DNA of 35,061 nucleotides from an uncultured Planctomycetaceae bacterium (GCA_937862885.1 CALMEE010000033.1:1-35061); one strand, 5' to 3'; shown: positions 1 through 9,918, counted from the first letter of the stretch. Program-made: numbers and translations. The notes: generated by a model not told the origin, from the letters alone.

Positions 1-361
1 CGTCTCCAGCAAATTGTACTCCATGCCCCGTAAAAGCCACGATGATCGTGTCTCCCGTATCCAAAATGCTCAATAAGAGTTCCAGTTCTTTCATGACATT
101 CTTCGCCGTAGGGAAGAACCGTGGATTTTCGGCACCAACGGCTTGCGTCATGAGATGGATGTTCTTGGGGTCGAATCCACTTTGCGCCAGGACCTTGGCA
201 AACTGCTCGACGTCATTCTCGGTGTACTTGAGCGAATTCAGTTGATTGCGTGGGTAGTTTTTTACAGCCACCAGCAAGGCATATTCGTCAGCGTGAATAA
301 ACGACCCAGCAATTTGAAGCATCGCGAACGCAAATAAGAAACAGGCCAGTAGGGTTCTCAT
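1..361 (-). CDS. Secreted caspase-like (peptidase C14) protein, C-terminus cut by window edge
   Basis: The gene runs off the left edge, so only the first 120 residues are visible. They begin MRTLLACFLFAFAMLQ, a hydrophobic signal peptide ending near HADEYALL. A p20-type caspase fold follows: the VAVKNYP strand, the LKYTENDVEQFAKVL helix that is typical of bacterial C14 domains, and the catalytic-histidine motif FTGHGVQFAGD with His113. The catalytic cysteine would lie about 40-50 residues further on, outside the window. Bacterial caspase-like proteins of this kind are numerous in planctomycetes and often carry extra secreted or WD40/formylglycine domains; their substrates are generally unknown. 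The ATG at 361 is chosen because it gives the signal peptide directly. Export is inferred from that peptide. Confidence 0.85.
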   Translation of the reverse strand, partial: MRTLLACFLFAFAMLQIAGSFIHADEYALLVAVKNYPRNQLNSLKYTENDVEQFAKVLAQSGFDPKNIHLMTQAVGAENPRFFPTAKNVMKELELLLSILDTGDTIIVAFTGHGVQFAGD

Positions 362-1146
362 CAGATTTCTCCGCTGAGTGAGGTTTACAGTCAATGTTGA
401 AAGAGATCAGGTAAGCCGGCGTCAAACCAAGTTCCGTATCGCCCACCCAGTACTTGGCCGGTCGCACACCAAGTTCATCGACAAAGAGTCATGGCGAGTT
501 GGGTTGCATCGATTCATTGAACGGCAATTCGGCCCAAGCAATTTATCGAATCGGGAACGTCGCGTCGAATGGTCAATTCCTCCCGTTTTCGGCAGTCAAC
601 AGTCAAAGGTTGGAAGCTTATTAGACCGTCATTATGACAACTCTCGCTGCCATAATCAACGATGCAAAAAGTCATCGCTTCCCAGCAAAAATTCAATTCT
701 TGATATGAAATCGAAAATTTTTTTGAATGCTTGGCCTCTTGTGCAGCTGTCCTTTAATAAATCCCACATATTTTTTAAAAGTTAAAGTTTATAAGAACAG
801 GCATTTTAAGGGCCTGGCGGTTGCGTGTTGCAAAAGTATCGAAAACGCCTCGTTCACCACACGTTTGGCAGGCTGTCCAACCTTGCGTAAAGGTCGCGAT
901 GGACGCGCCTGTTCACTCAATTCTTGCGCTAATGAAGTGCCTTCGATAGCAATTCTTACGGCAAAGTTCCGCTACTTTGCCCGATCGGTCTGCCGTCCGG
1001 GTGGAATGATGCGGCTTGGCACACGTGTGGTGATTTTGCCAATAATTCCCTCAATACGAGGTGATGGCATGCCGATGTAGTTAGCAGATTGCCTGTAGTT
1101 TTCCACGATGGCAAGTGACCCGCTGACAAATATGGGAGACAAATAA
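362..1146. other. Gene-free stretch of 785 bases
   Basis: Open frames of 60-135 codons exist here, but none has recognisable domains, credible composition or a ribosome binding site. The stretch contains the promoter region of the leftward caspase-like gene and, at its right end, the leader of the small secreted protein (GGGAGACAAATAA before its ATG). An AT-rich patch lies around 705-800. No RNA gene, repeat or mobile element was seen. Confidence 0.6.
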
Positions 1147-1476
1147 ATGCTTCGCCGTGTAATCTTATCACTGGCCGTCGTCACGGTTGTGGTATTGAGC
1201 ACCCAGATCACGCAAGCCACCGCGCAAGAAAACGCGTATGGTCGATCGTGGGGTGGACAATACGGATCAAGAAATATGGACCGTTTTTACCACTACCCCT
1301 ACGTGACCTACCCGCACAATTACTGGGGAAGCGAGTACTTCCGCAGTGGAAACGACATGTACCATCGCTATCCTGCCGAAATGCGGATCCCTGTGTACAA
1401 TCGCCAGTGGCATAACTACTATCCCTCGTCGCGACGTTATCACTGGGGGCATCATTTTATTCTGGATGTCTTTTAG
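1147..1476 (+). CDS. Small secreted Tyr/His-rich protein of planctomycete type
   Basis: The 109-residue product has a clear signal peptide (LRRVILSLAVVTVVVLS, likely cleaved near ATAQ|ENAYG). The mature part is strongly aromatic, with motifs such as FYHYPYV, NYWGSEYF, EMRIPVYN, WHNYYP and YHWGHHFILDVF. From memory, short planctomycete proteins of this composition are often labelled 'calmodulin-binding protein', but that label does not establish a function and I can see none. The gene stands alone with a GGGAGA sequence 5' of the ATG and a strong intrinsic terminator about 50 bases after the stop. This suggests a single-gene transcript, possibly an abundant envelope or periplasmic protein. The ORF itself is very likely real; the role is unknown. 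Confidence 0.85.
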   Translation: MLRRVILSLAVVTVVVLSTQITQATAQENAYGRSWGGQYGSRNMDRFYHYPYVTYPHNYWGSEYFRSGNDMYHRYPAEMRIPVYNRQWHNYYPSSRRYHWGHHFILDVF

Positions 1477-1808
1477 GCCAGCAGACGTGAACAGGCTTTG
1501 CAAAGCCGAAACAACTGATCAAAATTTAAAAGCGGCGCAGTTGAACTGTGCCGCTTTTTTTGTTGACCCCCACCAGATTGCGATAGCCGTTCGACAAGAT
1601 CATTCGCCGTCGCGAGCTTTGTGGCGAAAGGCGATTGGGTCATCAAGCTCTCCGCCCATCAAGCTCGTTCTGAACGTGGCGGTAGGCAATGAATCACCTG
1701 GAGTTGGTAGTGACTTCTTATCGTTGCGGTCATCTTCGTTGCTCGAAATATCAATGCGAACCGAGTATAAGCCTCGACATAACATGTCCACTCTGGTTCA
1801 ATTGAATC
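1477..1808. other. Non-coding gap between the secreted protein and the acetyltransferase
   Basis: Apart from the terminator at 1529-1561 nothing firm is seen. The 10-mer CATCAAGCTC occurs twice around 1638-1665. Open frames on both strands here have no family resemblance and cross the terminator or the acetyltransferase start. Confidence 0.6.
1529..1561 (+). terminator. Rho-independent terminator of the small secreted protein gene
   Basis: A 12-bp stem (AAAGCGGCGCAG with CTGTGCCGCTTT, one G-T wobble) encloses the loop TTGAA and runs into seven T residues. It starts 52 bases after the stop of the gene at 1147-1476. Because the left arm begins with A residues it could work weakly on the minus strand too. 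Confidence 0.92.
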
Positions 1809-2390
1809 ATGATGCAGCACCAAAAATACCATTTGGAAATTCGCCCCGCCAGCGGCCAGGATCGAGAAGGCGTCATTTCACTGATTGATGCCGTGTATCG
1901 TGAATATGGTGATTCTGTGTGCCTTGAAGGAGCAGAGTCCGACCTACTCGATTTACCAGACTACTATCGAAATCAGTCTGGAGAATTTTGGGTGTTGGCC
2001 GAATCTTCAGTAACCACTCAACAACCCCAAGTCGAATTGGGACTCTTTCCTCAAGCCGAAAACCCAGTGATTTTGGGAAGCCACGCAGCTTTTGTGGTGG
2101 ACGAGCAATCCAAACTCGCTGGTTTTCGACGACTGTATTTGGCCAAACACCTGCGTGGGACTGGATGGGGAAGAAAGCTGATGCAGATCGCCATCGATTG
2201 GGCATGGGAAACTGGCATGCAACGAGTTGAGTTTTGGTCCGACACGCGTTTTGAGCGGGCACATCAGTTTTTCGAAACCTTTGGCTTCCGCCGCGATGGC
2301 CGCCTACGCCACATGCATGACGGAAACGAGCCATATTCAGAATATTTTTTCTACTTGGATTTGGAGCAATCCAAGCCTGTCTGCTCATAG
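1809..2390 (+). CDS. GNAT-family N-acetyltransferase
   Basis: This 193-residue protein has the GNAT fold. A strand (LEIRPAS) and a helix (REGVISLIDAVYREYG) lie at the N-terminus. A long central strand region (SHAAFVVDEQSKLAGFRRLYLAKHLR) leads into the acetyl-CoA pyrophosphate loop RGTGWG at residues 116-121, followed by helix GRKLMQIAIDWAWE. Next come the strand VEFWSD and the typical C-terminal segment RAHQFFETFGFRR. This is enough for the family; the acceptor substrate cannot be told. The start has two adjacent ATG codons (1809 and 1812). It is monocistronic as far as visible, flanked by non-coding DNA. Confidence 0.9.
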   Translation: MMQHQKYHLEIRPASGQDREGVISLIDAVYREYGDSVCLEGAESDLLDLPDYYRNQSGEFWVLAESSVTTQQPQVELGLFPQAENPVILGSHAAFVVDEQSKLAGFRRLYLAKHLRGTGWGRKLMQIAIDWAWETGMQRVEFWSDTRFERAHQFFETFGFRRDGRLRHMHDGNEPYSEYFFYLDLEQSKPVCS

Positions 2391-2649
2391 CCTCGGTTCA
2401 ACAAAACTTGACGAACTTGCTCTTGGTGTCAAACTCTGTGCAAAGTTCTAAATCAACGCAGTCAAGAACTGCATCGAGGTTTTCATGCGAAAGGTCGGCA
2501 ACAGACCGGTGTCTATTCCAATCCGCATGAACAGGCAGCTACCTAATTGAACCTGGAGTCATCTTGCGTTCAATCAAAAATCGTGTCCACAATAACTCGG
2601 CCGCCAAACAACGCAGGCACGTCCACTTGAGCTATTCAAAGACATTGGA

Positions 2650-3138
2650 CTAGCCATCATAAATCGGTGTCAATTCTACCCCCGCCATACGAAGGTAGAC
2701 TGACAAGATTCCCCGGTGATGGAAGGAATGATTCATCACCCAAGTTCTAATGCATGTCCATTTTGGGATGGTGAACAAATCGTTTCCACCCATCTTCATG
2801 GTCCACATCTCAGCAAAGGTGTTGTCATCGGTTGCGGCGAGGATCGCCCGGGATTCAGCGGCGTTGCGGTCAAAGCTCTCCAATATCTCAGCTGGATCCA
2901 TCAGGTTTGGTGTTCCATGCGGTTCACCTCCCGGAGGATGAATATCAAACTCCGCTTGTTGAATGATGACTTGAGTCCAACTTAACATGTCAGCCAAATG
3001 ATTTGCGTTCCAACCGATTGAGTGAAATCCTTCCGCTGGTTTCCAATCCAATTTATCTTGGGGGACAGCCGCCAGGACTATTCGCGTGCGCTTAATCTCA
3101 TCATCAAACTCGGGCATCAAAATCTCCGCCAAACTCAT
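2650..3138 (-). CDS. DinB-like metal-dependent protein (DinB/YfiT superfamily)
   Basis: The 162-residue protein has the length and pattern of the DinB four-helix bundle. Three histidines that usually bind a divalent metal are in place: His47 in NANHLAD, and His137 and His141 in VMNHSFHHRG. The C-terminal helix RGILSVYLRMAGVELTPIYDG is characteristic of the family. Family members include thiol-dependent transferases (mycothiol- or bacillithiol-dependent S-transferases), damage-inducible proteins and proteins of unknown function; nothing here picks between them. The sequence GGGAGAATAGA immediately before the ATG provides a good ribosome binding site and supports the start. It is transcribed leftward and convergent with the acetyltransferase. 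Confidence 0.88.
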   Translation of the reverse strand: MSLAEILMPEFDDEIKRTRIVLAAVPQDKLDWKPAEGFHSIGWNANHLADMLSWTQVIIQQAEFDIHPPGGEPHGTPNLMDPAEILESFDRNAAESRAILAATDDNTFAEMWTMKMGGNDLFTIPKWTCIRTWVMNHSFHHRGILSVYLRMAGVELTPIYDG

Positions 3139-3244
3139 TCTATTCTCCCAGGCAAATCATGTTTTTCAGCATTCGGTCGCCATAAATCTCGGTGTCAGCG
3201 ACCCTTCAGGTTGTCCAATACGTTAATATACCAAAGACGTGTCA

Positions 3245-3274
3245 CCGAGCCAGATGGACACCCGAGCCAGATGG
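3245..3274. repeat. Tandem 13-bp direct repeat
   Basis: CCGAGCCAGATGG occurs at 3245-3257 and 3262-3274, 17 bases from start to start, and each copy is followed by a CAC. Only two copies are present. A regulatory or chance origin cannot be told apart. Confidence 0.5.
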
Positions 3275-3443
3275 TCACGCCAGGAGTCTGATTTTTTGGT
3301 GTGATTTGGCCCTGGTGATGGGTCATTATCGCAACCTTGAAAGCTGTTCTCGGAAACCAACGGAAGGGAAACCGAGTCGCAAATGCCGCAATTTTCTCAC
3401 ACATGCCTGCGATTCCGCACCAATTTTCTGAGTCCAAAGAAGC

Positions 3444-3457
3444 GTCCGCAAGCGGAC
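3444..3457. repeat. Short inverted repeat upstream of rplX
   Basis: GTCCGC and GCGGAC are exact inverted copies separated by AA. The spacer is too small for a stable RNA loop, but the sequence has the form of a protein binding site. It lies about 250 bases before rplX and 305 bases before the DinB-like gene. Confidence 0.35.
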
Positions 3458-3707
3458 CGAAGCTTCAAGTGCATGAAATTCGAACATCGCAGTAGGACTT
3501 GACATTTTCATAGCAAACGATCAAGATTTAGGGCTCAAGAAACTAGTGGGTCCCGAATTTTCTGTAATTCGGTGGGCTGAGCAAGTTAGCTTGGTGGAAA
3601 CTACCTCTTACCCATTTCAGTGGTCTTACTACGTAGTCGGCACATACGATCGGACAATGTGCTCGTTGAAACGTTCCCGATTAGAAGTTTGTCTTTATAT
3701 TGCAATT

Positions 3708-4058
3708 ATGAAAATTCACGCAGGCGATACGGTCAAAGTCATTTCTGGTAAAGACAAGTCAGTCACCGGCAAGGTAATGTCGGTCGACCACGAAAAAGGG
3801 CGAGTGGTTGTCGAAGGTGTCAACTTGGTTTACAAGCATGTACGCCCCAGTCAGCGTAATCCGCAGGGAGGACGTCTTCACAAAGAGATGCCCGTTCCAG
3901 CGTCTAAGGTCATGGTGGTTTGCCCGAAGACCGGCAAGCCCACACGCGTCGGATTTCGTTACTTGAAAGACGGCAGCAAGGAGCGCTACGCGATTGCGAG
4001 TGGTGCCTCATTAGGCGTCGTATCTCCGCCCAAAAAAGCGAAAGCCACCAAGGCTTAA
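3708..4058 (+). CDS. rplX: 50S ribosomal protein L24
   Basis: The 116-residue product matches bacterial L24 end to end. It has the KOW motif (AGDTVKVISGKDKSVTGKV, residues 5-23), the VEGVNLVYKHVRPSQ segment, the NPQGG motif, and the C-terminal CPKTGKPTRVGFRY block with its typical DGSKERYA tail. L24 binds 23S rRNA early in large-subunit assembly. The ATG at 3708 is preferred over an in-frame start at 3546 because homology begins exactly at MKIHAGD; no Shine-Dalgarno sequence precedes it. Normally rplX sits between rplN and rplE in the ribosomal operon; here it stands alone. The alanine/lysine-rich tail (PPKKAKATKA) is slightly longer than usual. Confidence 0.96.
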   Translation: MKIHAGDTVKVISGKDKSVTGKVMSVDHEKGRVVVEGVNLVYKHVRPSQRNPQGGRLHKEMPVPASKVMVVCPKTGKPTRVGFRYLKDGSKERYAIASGASLGVVSPPKKAKATKA

Positions 4059-4132
4059 GGGCTTTTGCTCGATTAGGCGTTTACGTTATCAGATCATGTA
4101 GACCCAGTGGTCGGCAGCAGTTCTGCACCAAC

Positions 4133-5197
4133 TTATCTGTCGCTCTCTTTGTCGTCAGCGCCATCTGCTTTTGGCAAAAATTCATTCTTGTCGGAGAGTC
4201 GATCTTCGATCACGGCATCGATTGAGCGTGCCAAGGGGTACCGTATCGAAAAATCAAAGTTGGTTAAAACGATTTTGCCGTCCGGGCCGATGAGCCAGTA
4301 AGAAGGTGAACTCCGCACAGCAAACGCGGTAACGGCCGGATGCTCCCAGGATCCTGCATGTCCTTGCAGCCACGTAATCCCTTTCGATTCAACAAACGCT
4401 TTGGCCGCAGCCACCTCTGGGTCCAGGCTTATCGAGAGAATTTTGATTCCATATTTTGGACTTAAATCCTTTTCCACACGTTGAAGCTGCGGAAGCATAA
4501 ACTCGCTCGCGCCAAAGCTTGAACCCCAATAATCGATGAGCAAATAACTTCCCCGCAATTCACTCAAGCGGAGCACGCTCCCCTCGAGCGTGGTAATTTC
4601 GATTTCTGGTGCCAAGTCGCCAGCATCAAAGATTCGCTGGATGAACAATTCCGTTATCCCAAGCTCGATTTCATCAGCTTCACCAACCGTAAATTCTCCG
4701 AAAGCGTCTACACGCAGGCGTATCGATTCATTATCTCGATCGGTCGTGACCAACCAGCCTTCAATGAAATAGTCTCCTTGCGGTACGTCATACACGATGA
4801 ATTTACCGTCAGCTTCGATGTCGATCGCAAAGACCAAGCGAGATTCCAATTGTTTCTGTCTTGCCGCATTGTAAGTCTTACCGGCTTCGCTATTTTCGAA
4901 GTCATTGATCCACTTACTCCGCTCTTCAGGCGTAAGATTCTCCCAGCCCACTGGGAATGGCGGGGGCTCCACGGTAATGCGCTGGATAATTTGTGGCTTG
5001 AGATCTTTCCACTCAAATACACCATTGAACCCTTGTGGCAAGGAAAATTCCCCTTTGATTACCGTTGTATGCGCGTCACCAGCTTGGCTTTTGTCGACTT
5101 CCTCTTGCCCGTGGATGAAACTCGGCAACATGGCAAGAAGTACGGCAATGGAGCAGATGTGTACGGATCTAAGGCTTGGTTTTTTGTAAGTTTTCAT
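4133..5197 (-). CDS. Secreted TlpA-like thioredoxin-fold protein lacking the CXXC cysteines
   Basis: From the ATG at 5197 the product has 354 residues; an in-frame TTG at 5218 would add seven. It starts with a basic-hydrophobic signal peptide (KTYKKPSLRSVHICSIAVLLAMLP). Residues of about 45-185 form a beta-rich region resembling the carboxypeptidase-regulatory-like domains common in planctomycete TlpA proteins (KFIVYDVPQGDYFIEGW). Residues of about 200-335 are the AhpC/TSA-TlpA domain: APEIEITTLEG, then SYLLIDYWGSSFGASEF, ILSISLDPE and SPSYWLIGPDGKIV. At the place of the usual W-C-x-x-C active site the sequence is WGSSFGAS, so both cysteines are absent (Phe and Ser replace them). The fold is therefore likely kept, but thiol redox activity is not. 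A structural or binding role is possible. Confidence 0.88.
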   Translation of the reverse strand: MKTYKKPSLRSVHICSIAVLLAMLPSFIHGQEEVDKSQAGDAHTTVIKGEFSLPQGFNGVFEWKDLKPQIIQRITVEPPPFPVGWENLTPEERSKWINDFENSEAGKTYNAARQKQLESRLVFAIDIEADGKFIVYDVPQGDYFIEGWLVTTDRDNESIRLRVDAFGEFTVGEADEIELGITELFIQRIFDAGDLAPEIEITTLEGSVLRLSELRGSYLLIDYWGSSFGASEFMLPQLQRVEKDLSPKYGIKILSISLDPEVAAAKAFVESKGITWLQGHAGSWEHPAVTAFAVRSSPSYWLIGPDGKIVLTNFDFSIRYPLARSIDAVIEDRLSDKNEFLPKADGADDKESDR

Positions 5198-5441
5198 TGA
5201 TTCTATCGTGATCGTCAAAAGGATTCGGAATATTTCGGTAGTCCACGAGAATTAAAGCTAGATCTGGGCAGACAACGACTGGGGCTAAAAGCGGACACCA
5301 GCCTTGTTTCAGGCGGTTGACTGCCAAACCAAAAACTTCGTAGACTGTTCATGCGCATAAAAATCTCAGCGAGCCGCATTCCCGCAATCGTCGGAAGTCG
5401 GTTCGGCGCGACACGGCAATTCAGATAATCATTCATTATAA

Positions 5442-6761
<1,320 letters not shown>

Positions 6762-6863
6762 GATTCCCAACTTGGTACGACCCCAGCTTGGGGACTACCC
6801 GAATGCATTTTCTAGTACCGATTCCAATTTTTTGGCCGGAAATCCGGCGATGGTGGCAAGATT

Positions 6864-7613
6864 GTGGAAACCGTGAAATCCCAATGGATCGACCTAGACG
6901 TTCCGCTGGATAAGCGTCCCAAACACATTGCGGTCATCATGGATGGGAATGGACGCTGGGCATTGCAACAACAACTCCCCCGCATCAAAGGACACCAACA
7001 AGGAGCGGTTCGCGTCCGCGAGGTCACGGAAGAATGCGCGCGTTTGAAAATTGGTCAGCTGACCTTGTATTGTTTGTCCAGCGAGAATTGGAAACGCCCG
7101 CAAAACGAGCTGGACTTCCTCATGTTGTTGCTGCAACAGTATTTGATTCAAGAAAGGGGCACGCTCCTTGATAATAACATCCGCTTGAAAGTGATTGGAA
7201 GTCGTGAGCGACTCCCGGAAAACGTGCTGAAGGAGATGGACAGAACCGTCGAAATGACGGATGGCAACACCGGCACATGTCTATGTCTCGCAATTAACTA
7301 TGGAGGTCGCAGCGAGATCGTCGAAGCCGTGCGTGAAATCGCTAGAAAGGTTCAGTCGGGCCAGATTCAGCCACAGCAGATTGACGAAAACCTTGTCAGC
7401 AATCACCTGTATACCGCTGGGATGCCCGACCCAGATTTATTGATCCGCACAGCAGGCGAGATGCGACTGAGTAATTACCTGCTTTGGCAAATTAGTTATT
7501 CGGAATTGTGGATCACCGACCGATGCTGGCCCGAGTTTGGTACTTCGCAGCTTAGACAGGCGATCAAGGATTATTCGCAACGTGTTCGGCGGTTTGGTGG
7601 ATTAGCTCAATAG
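6864..7613 (+). CDS. uppS: Isoprenyl transferase (undecaprenyl diphosphate synthase family)
   Basis: The 249-residue cis-prenyltransferase condenses isopentenyl diphosphate onto farnesyl diphosphate to make the lipid carrier for cell-envelope polymers. Motifs in order are HIAVIMDGNGRWA (catalytic Asp27), RIKGHQQG, LTLYCLSSENWKRP, INYGGRSEI, and the C-terminal signature DPDLLIRTAGEMRLSNYLLW followed by SYSELWITDRCWPEF. A GTG at 6864 is used as start; the strong homology begins about 20 residues later. It ends 17 bases before cdsA, a gene pair conserved in many bacteria (uppS-cdsA). Both products feed envelope lipid synthesis at the membrane. Confidence 0.96.
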   Translation: METVKSQWIDLDVPLDKRPKHIAVIMDGNGRWALQQQLPRIKGHQQGAVRVREVTEECARLKIGQLTLYCLSSENWKRPQNELDFLMLLLQQYLIQERGTLLDNNIRLKVIGSRERLPENVLKEMDRTVEMTDGNTGTCLCLAINYGGRSEIVEAVREIARKVQSGQIQPQQIDENLVSNHLYTAGMPDPDLLIRTAGEMRLSNYLLWQISYSELWITDRCWPEFGTSQLRQAIKDYSQRVRRFGGLAQ

Positions 7614-7630
7614 CAGAAAGCGCGACTCCC

Positions 7631-8545
7631 GTGTTGATTTACCGCATTCTTTCCGCATTGGTGATTGTGACTGGATTGACATTGTTGGTCTGGCTTGACA
7701 TTTGGCTGGGCAACACCGTGGGCATTAATGGTCTAGTCGCGTTGCCGATCACAGCCATTATCGCCATGATGGCCACAGCTGAGGTACTGTGGTTGCAAGA
7801 AGATTTCCAGGCGAAGCCCAATTCCTTACTCGTCTATGCATCAACCCTTACCGTAATTGTTTCGGCTTTCTTACCGATGCTATGGATGGAAGCGCCTGCA
7901 GGGCAAGGAATCGAACGGCTTCATTGGTTATTGTATGGCATGGTCATTTCAATCGGAATGATCTTGTTTGTCGAAATGTCGAACTACCGTAAACCGGGGA
8001 GTAACGTAATACGCATTGCCCTGGCGTTGATGGTGGTCTGTTACATTGGGTTGCTGCTCAGCTTCCTTGGGCCGCTTCGCCTCTACCATAATAACCATTG
8101 GGGAATTGTGGCCGTTCTTTCGATGATCGTCCCTGTCAAGGCATCAGACACTGCGGCCTACACAATCGGCAAAATTTTTGGCAAACACAAATTCACACCT
8201 GTGCTGAGCCCAGGTAAAACTTACGAAGGAGTTGTCGGTGGATTTCTCGGAGGCTTTGCAGGAACATTGATCGTATTCAAGTTTTTGCTGCCATTGATTA
8301 CGGGGGCCACGAGCGAAGTGTCACTCGGGGTCTTACTGGCTTTTTCGGCGATGGTCACCTCGTTAGGGATTGCAGGAGACTTAATCGCATCCGTACTGAA
8401 GCGAGACGGTGGGCGCAAAAACTCCAGTCGGTGGTTGCCCGGCCTGGGTGGCGTGCTGGACATTATCGACTCTCCCCTAGCAGTAACCCCGGCCGTATAC
8501 ATGTTCTGGGCCAGTGGGTTGCTCGGTCCCGCAAGATCGATTTGA
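7631..8545 (+). CDS. cdsA: Phosphatidate cytidylyltransferase
   Basis: This 304-residue integral membrane enzyme makes CDP-diacylglycerol from phosphatidate and CTP. About eight hydrophobic segments are visible, starting with ILSALVIVTGLTLLVWLDIWL. The catalytic C-terminal region has SDTAAYTIGKIFGKHK, SPGKTYEG, and the signature SVLKRDGGRKNSSRWLPGLGGVLDIIDS. In most homologues the last part reads PGHGGxxDRxDS; here PGLGG and DIIDS are slight variants, but the key acidic residues remain. The start is GTG at 7631, 17 bases after uppS, and supports an operon. Confidence 0.93.
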   Translation: MLIYRILSALVIVTGLTLLVWLDIWLGNTVGINGLVALPITAIIAMMATAEVLWLQEDFQAKPNSLLVYASTLTVIVSAFLPMLWMEAPAGQGIERLHWLLYGMVISIGMILFVEMSNYRKPGSNVIRIALALMVVCYIGLLLSFLGPLRLYHNNHWGIVAVLSMIVPVKASDTAAYTIGKIFGKHKFTPVLSPGKTYEGVVGGFLGGFAGTLIVFKFLLPLITGATSEVSLGVLLAFSAMVTSLGIAGDLIASVLKRDGGRKNSSRWLPGLGGVLDIIDSPLAVTPAVYMFWASGLLGPARSI

Positions 8546-8640
8546 TCTCTGGAAAAGCCAACCGGTGAATCAAGGTGCCGTCGCGGCGACTTTACGCTGT
8601 GCGGACCCTGCTGGATTTTTGTGGCCGCAAAATGAAGGTT

Positions 8641-9918
8641 CTAGCGAGGAATATACGACGATTCCTCGAAGCCAACTTCGGCAGTTGGTGGAGTCGGTAA
8701 AGCCAGCTTGCCCGGTTCGAAATCAACAATAATTGACGCCAATCGTTTAAGTTCGCTCGAACTCATCGCCGAATCAAACGGCAAGAAAACGATGTGATCC
8801 AGTAAGAACTTGATGTTTCGCAATTCCGTCTGACGCTCTGCGCATTCGGGGGGCGTTCCTGGCAATAAATCGACCGGCTGCAAACTGCAACTGCCCGTAG
8901 CATCAAATCCTTGGTCCCAGAGTCTGGCGACAAACTCGTCGCGGTTTCTCACGAGGATACTCAGCACCCAAAACGTTTGGCGATCCATCTCAACGCCCAA
9001 CACTTGAACAGAGTCGCGAATGGCTTGAGTCAGTGAGTAGCCTCGCTTTGTTCGCTGCACAATCGTTCGCTCATCGAACGAGCGAAAGCGTCTCTCCATA
9101 ATTGCCAATAACGCGGAGGAGGGTTGCTGGCGGATTCGTTTGAAAAAATCGCCACCCGCAAACCCACGCGACAGTCGCACCGCTAATCCATCATGGTCTT
9201 TGCCAATGCAGCGGAGACAGAAAGCCACGGTTCCACTCAAGTAGTAAGTCGAAATCAGTTTAACGAATGAGTATTTAAGCAATCTTTTGAACATACTCAG
9301 CCGTGTTTGCACCGGCCAAGTCGCGTGAATTTGTTTCATGCGCGCCAAAAACTGAGGGTTGCGGACAACGAATACACCGCCGCACAGCGATGTATTGGTC
9401 TTGATTGCTCCAAAACTGAACATCGACACGTCGGCACGTTCGTCACCAGTATACGATTGACCGACATAGGCCTGAGCGCAATCTTCGATGACCATGAGAT
9501 TGTGCTCGCGGGCAACTTCAATCACGGGTCCTAAGTCACTCAACCCTCCAAATAAGTGGGCAATCACGATAGCTTTGGTGCGCGGTGTAATCTTGGCTCG
9601 AATTTGTTCGGCTGTCACCGAAAGATTCCGCACATCCAAATCCAGAGCAACCGGTTGGTAACCATTCTTCCTCACAATTAACGGCATGTGTGGAATGGTC
9701 ATGCCGCTCATCAGGATCTCGGTTCCCTCCGGCCAACCTACGGAGTTCCATAACAACTCAAAACCGCTACGGACAGAAAGACAAACCAGCGTACGCTCGG
9801 ATCTCCACTGTTGCTCGATTTGACGAAGAAGTTCCGACCTGCGACGCGAATGAAGACAAGCAAACATTCCGCCAACAATTTCGCGCGGACGAATATCGAT
9901 GCGTTTCCGAACCCACAT
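8641..9918 (-). CDS. DegT/DnrJ/EryC1/StrS-family PLP aminotransferase
   Basis: The 425-residue protein has the fold-type I PLP layout of sugar aminotransferases. It contains SVRSGFELLWNSVGWPEGTEILMSG near the N-terminus, TPRTKAIVIAHLFGG, the PLP-ring aspartate Asp146 in VIEDCAQA, and the Schiff-base lysine Lys173 in SFGAIKTNTSLCGG. These enzymes aminate nucleotide-linked keto-sugars for surface polysaccharides or natural products. The C-terminal half (residues 210-425) is less typical, with hydrophobic stretches around 210-240 (LLKYSFVKLISTYYLSGTVAF), so the substrate is uncertain. No other sugar-nucleotide gene is adjacent. It is transcribed leftward, convergent with cdsA and divergent from the DUF4432 gene. 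Confidence 0.9.
   Translation of the reverse strand: MWVRKRIDIRPREIVGGMFACLHSRRRSELLRQIEQQWRSERTLVCLSVRSGFELLWNSVGWPEGTEILMSGMTIPHMPLIVRKNGYQPVALDLDVRNLSVTAEQIRAKITPRTKAIVIAHLFGGLSDLGPVIEVAREHNLMVIEDCAQAYVGQSYTGDERADVSMFSFGAIKTNTSLCGGVFVVRNPQFLARMKQIHATWPVQTRLSMFKRLLKYSFVKLISTYYLSGTVAFCLRCIGKDHDGLAVRLSRGFAGGDFFKRIRQQPSSALLAIMERRFRSFDERTIVQRTKRGYSLTQAIRDSVQVLGVEMDRQTFWVLSILVRNRDEFVARLWDQGFDATGSCSLQPVDLLPGTPPECAERQTELRNIKFLLDHIVFLPFDSAMSSSELKRLASIIVDFEPGKLALPTPPTAEVGFEESSYIPR

Larger units (their letters stand above)
3139..3707. other. Divergent intergenic region upstream of rplX and the DinB-like gene
   Basis: No gene is supported in these 569 bases. They hold a tandem 13-bp repeat (CCGAGCCAGATGG at 3245-3257 and 3262-3274), an inverted repeat GTCCGC-AA-GCGGAC at 3444-3457, and a good -35-like TTGACA at 3499-3504 with only a weak -10 partner. 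The frame open from 3546 into rplX is an upstream extension without homology. Confidence 0.55.

Noticed and set aside
378..1080. Overlapping open frames of 117 and 135 codons on the plus strand
   Set aside because: No domains, no ribosome binding site, composition like random translation, and they overlap each other in different frames.
1346..1888. 180-codon plus-strand frame
   Set aside because: It overlaps a secreted protein gene and the acetyltransferase start and reads straight through a strong terminator.
3666..3701. TTGAAA ... TATATT as a promoter directly before rplX
   Set aside because: The spacing of 24 bases is too long for a normal sigma-70 promoter and would put the transcript start at the ATG.
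3546..3707. N-terminal extension of rplX by 54 codons
   Set aside because: L24 homology starts exactly at the ATG at 3708; the extra part has no resemblance to any ribosomal protein.
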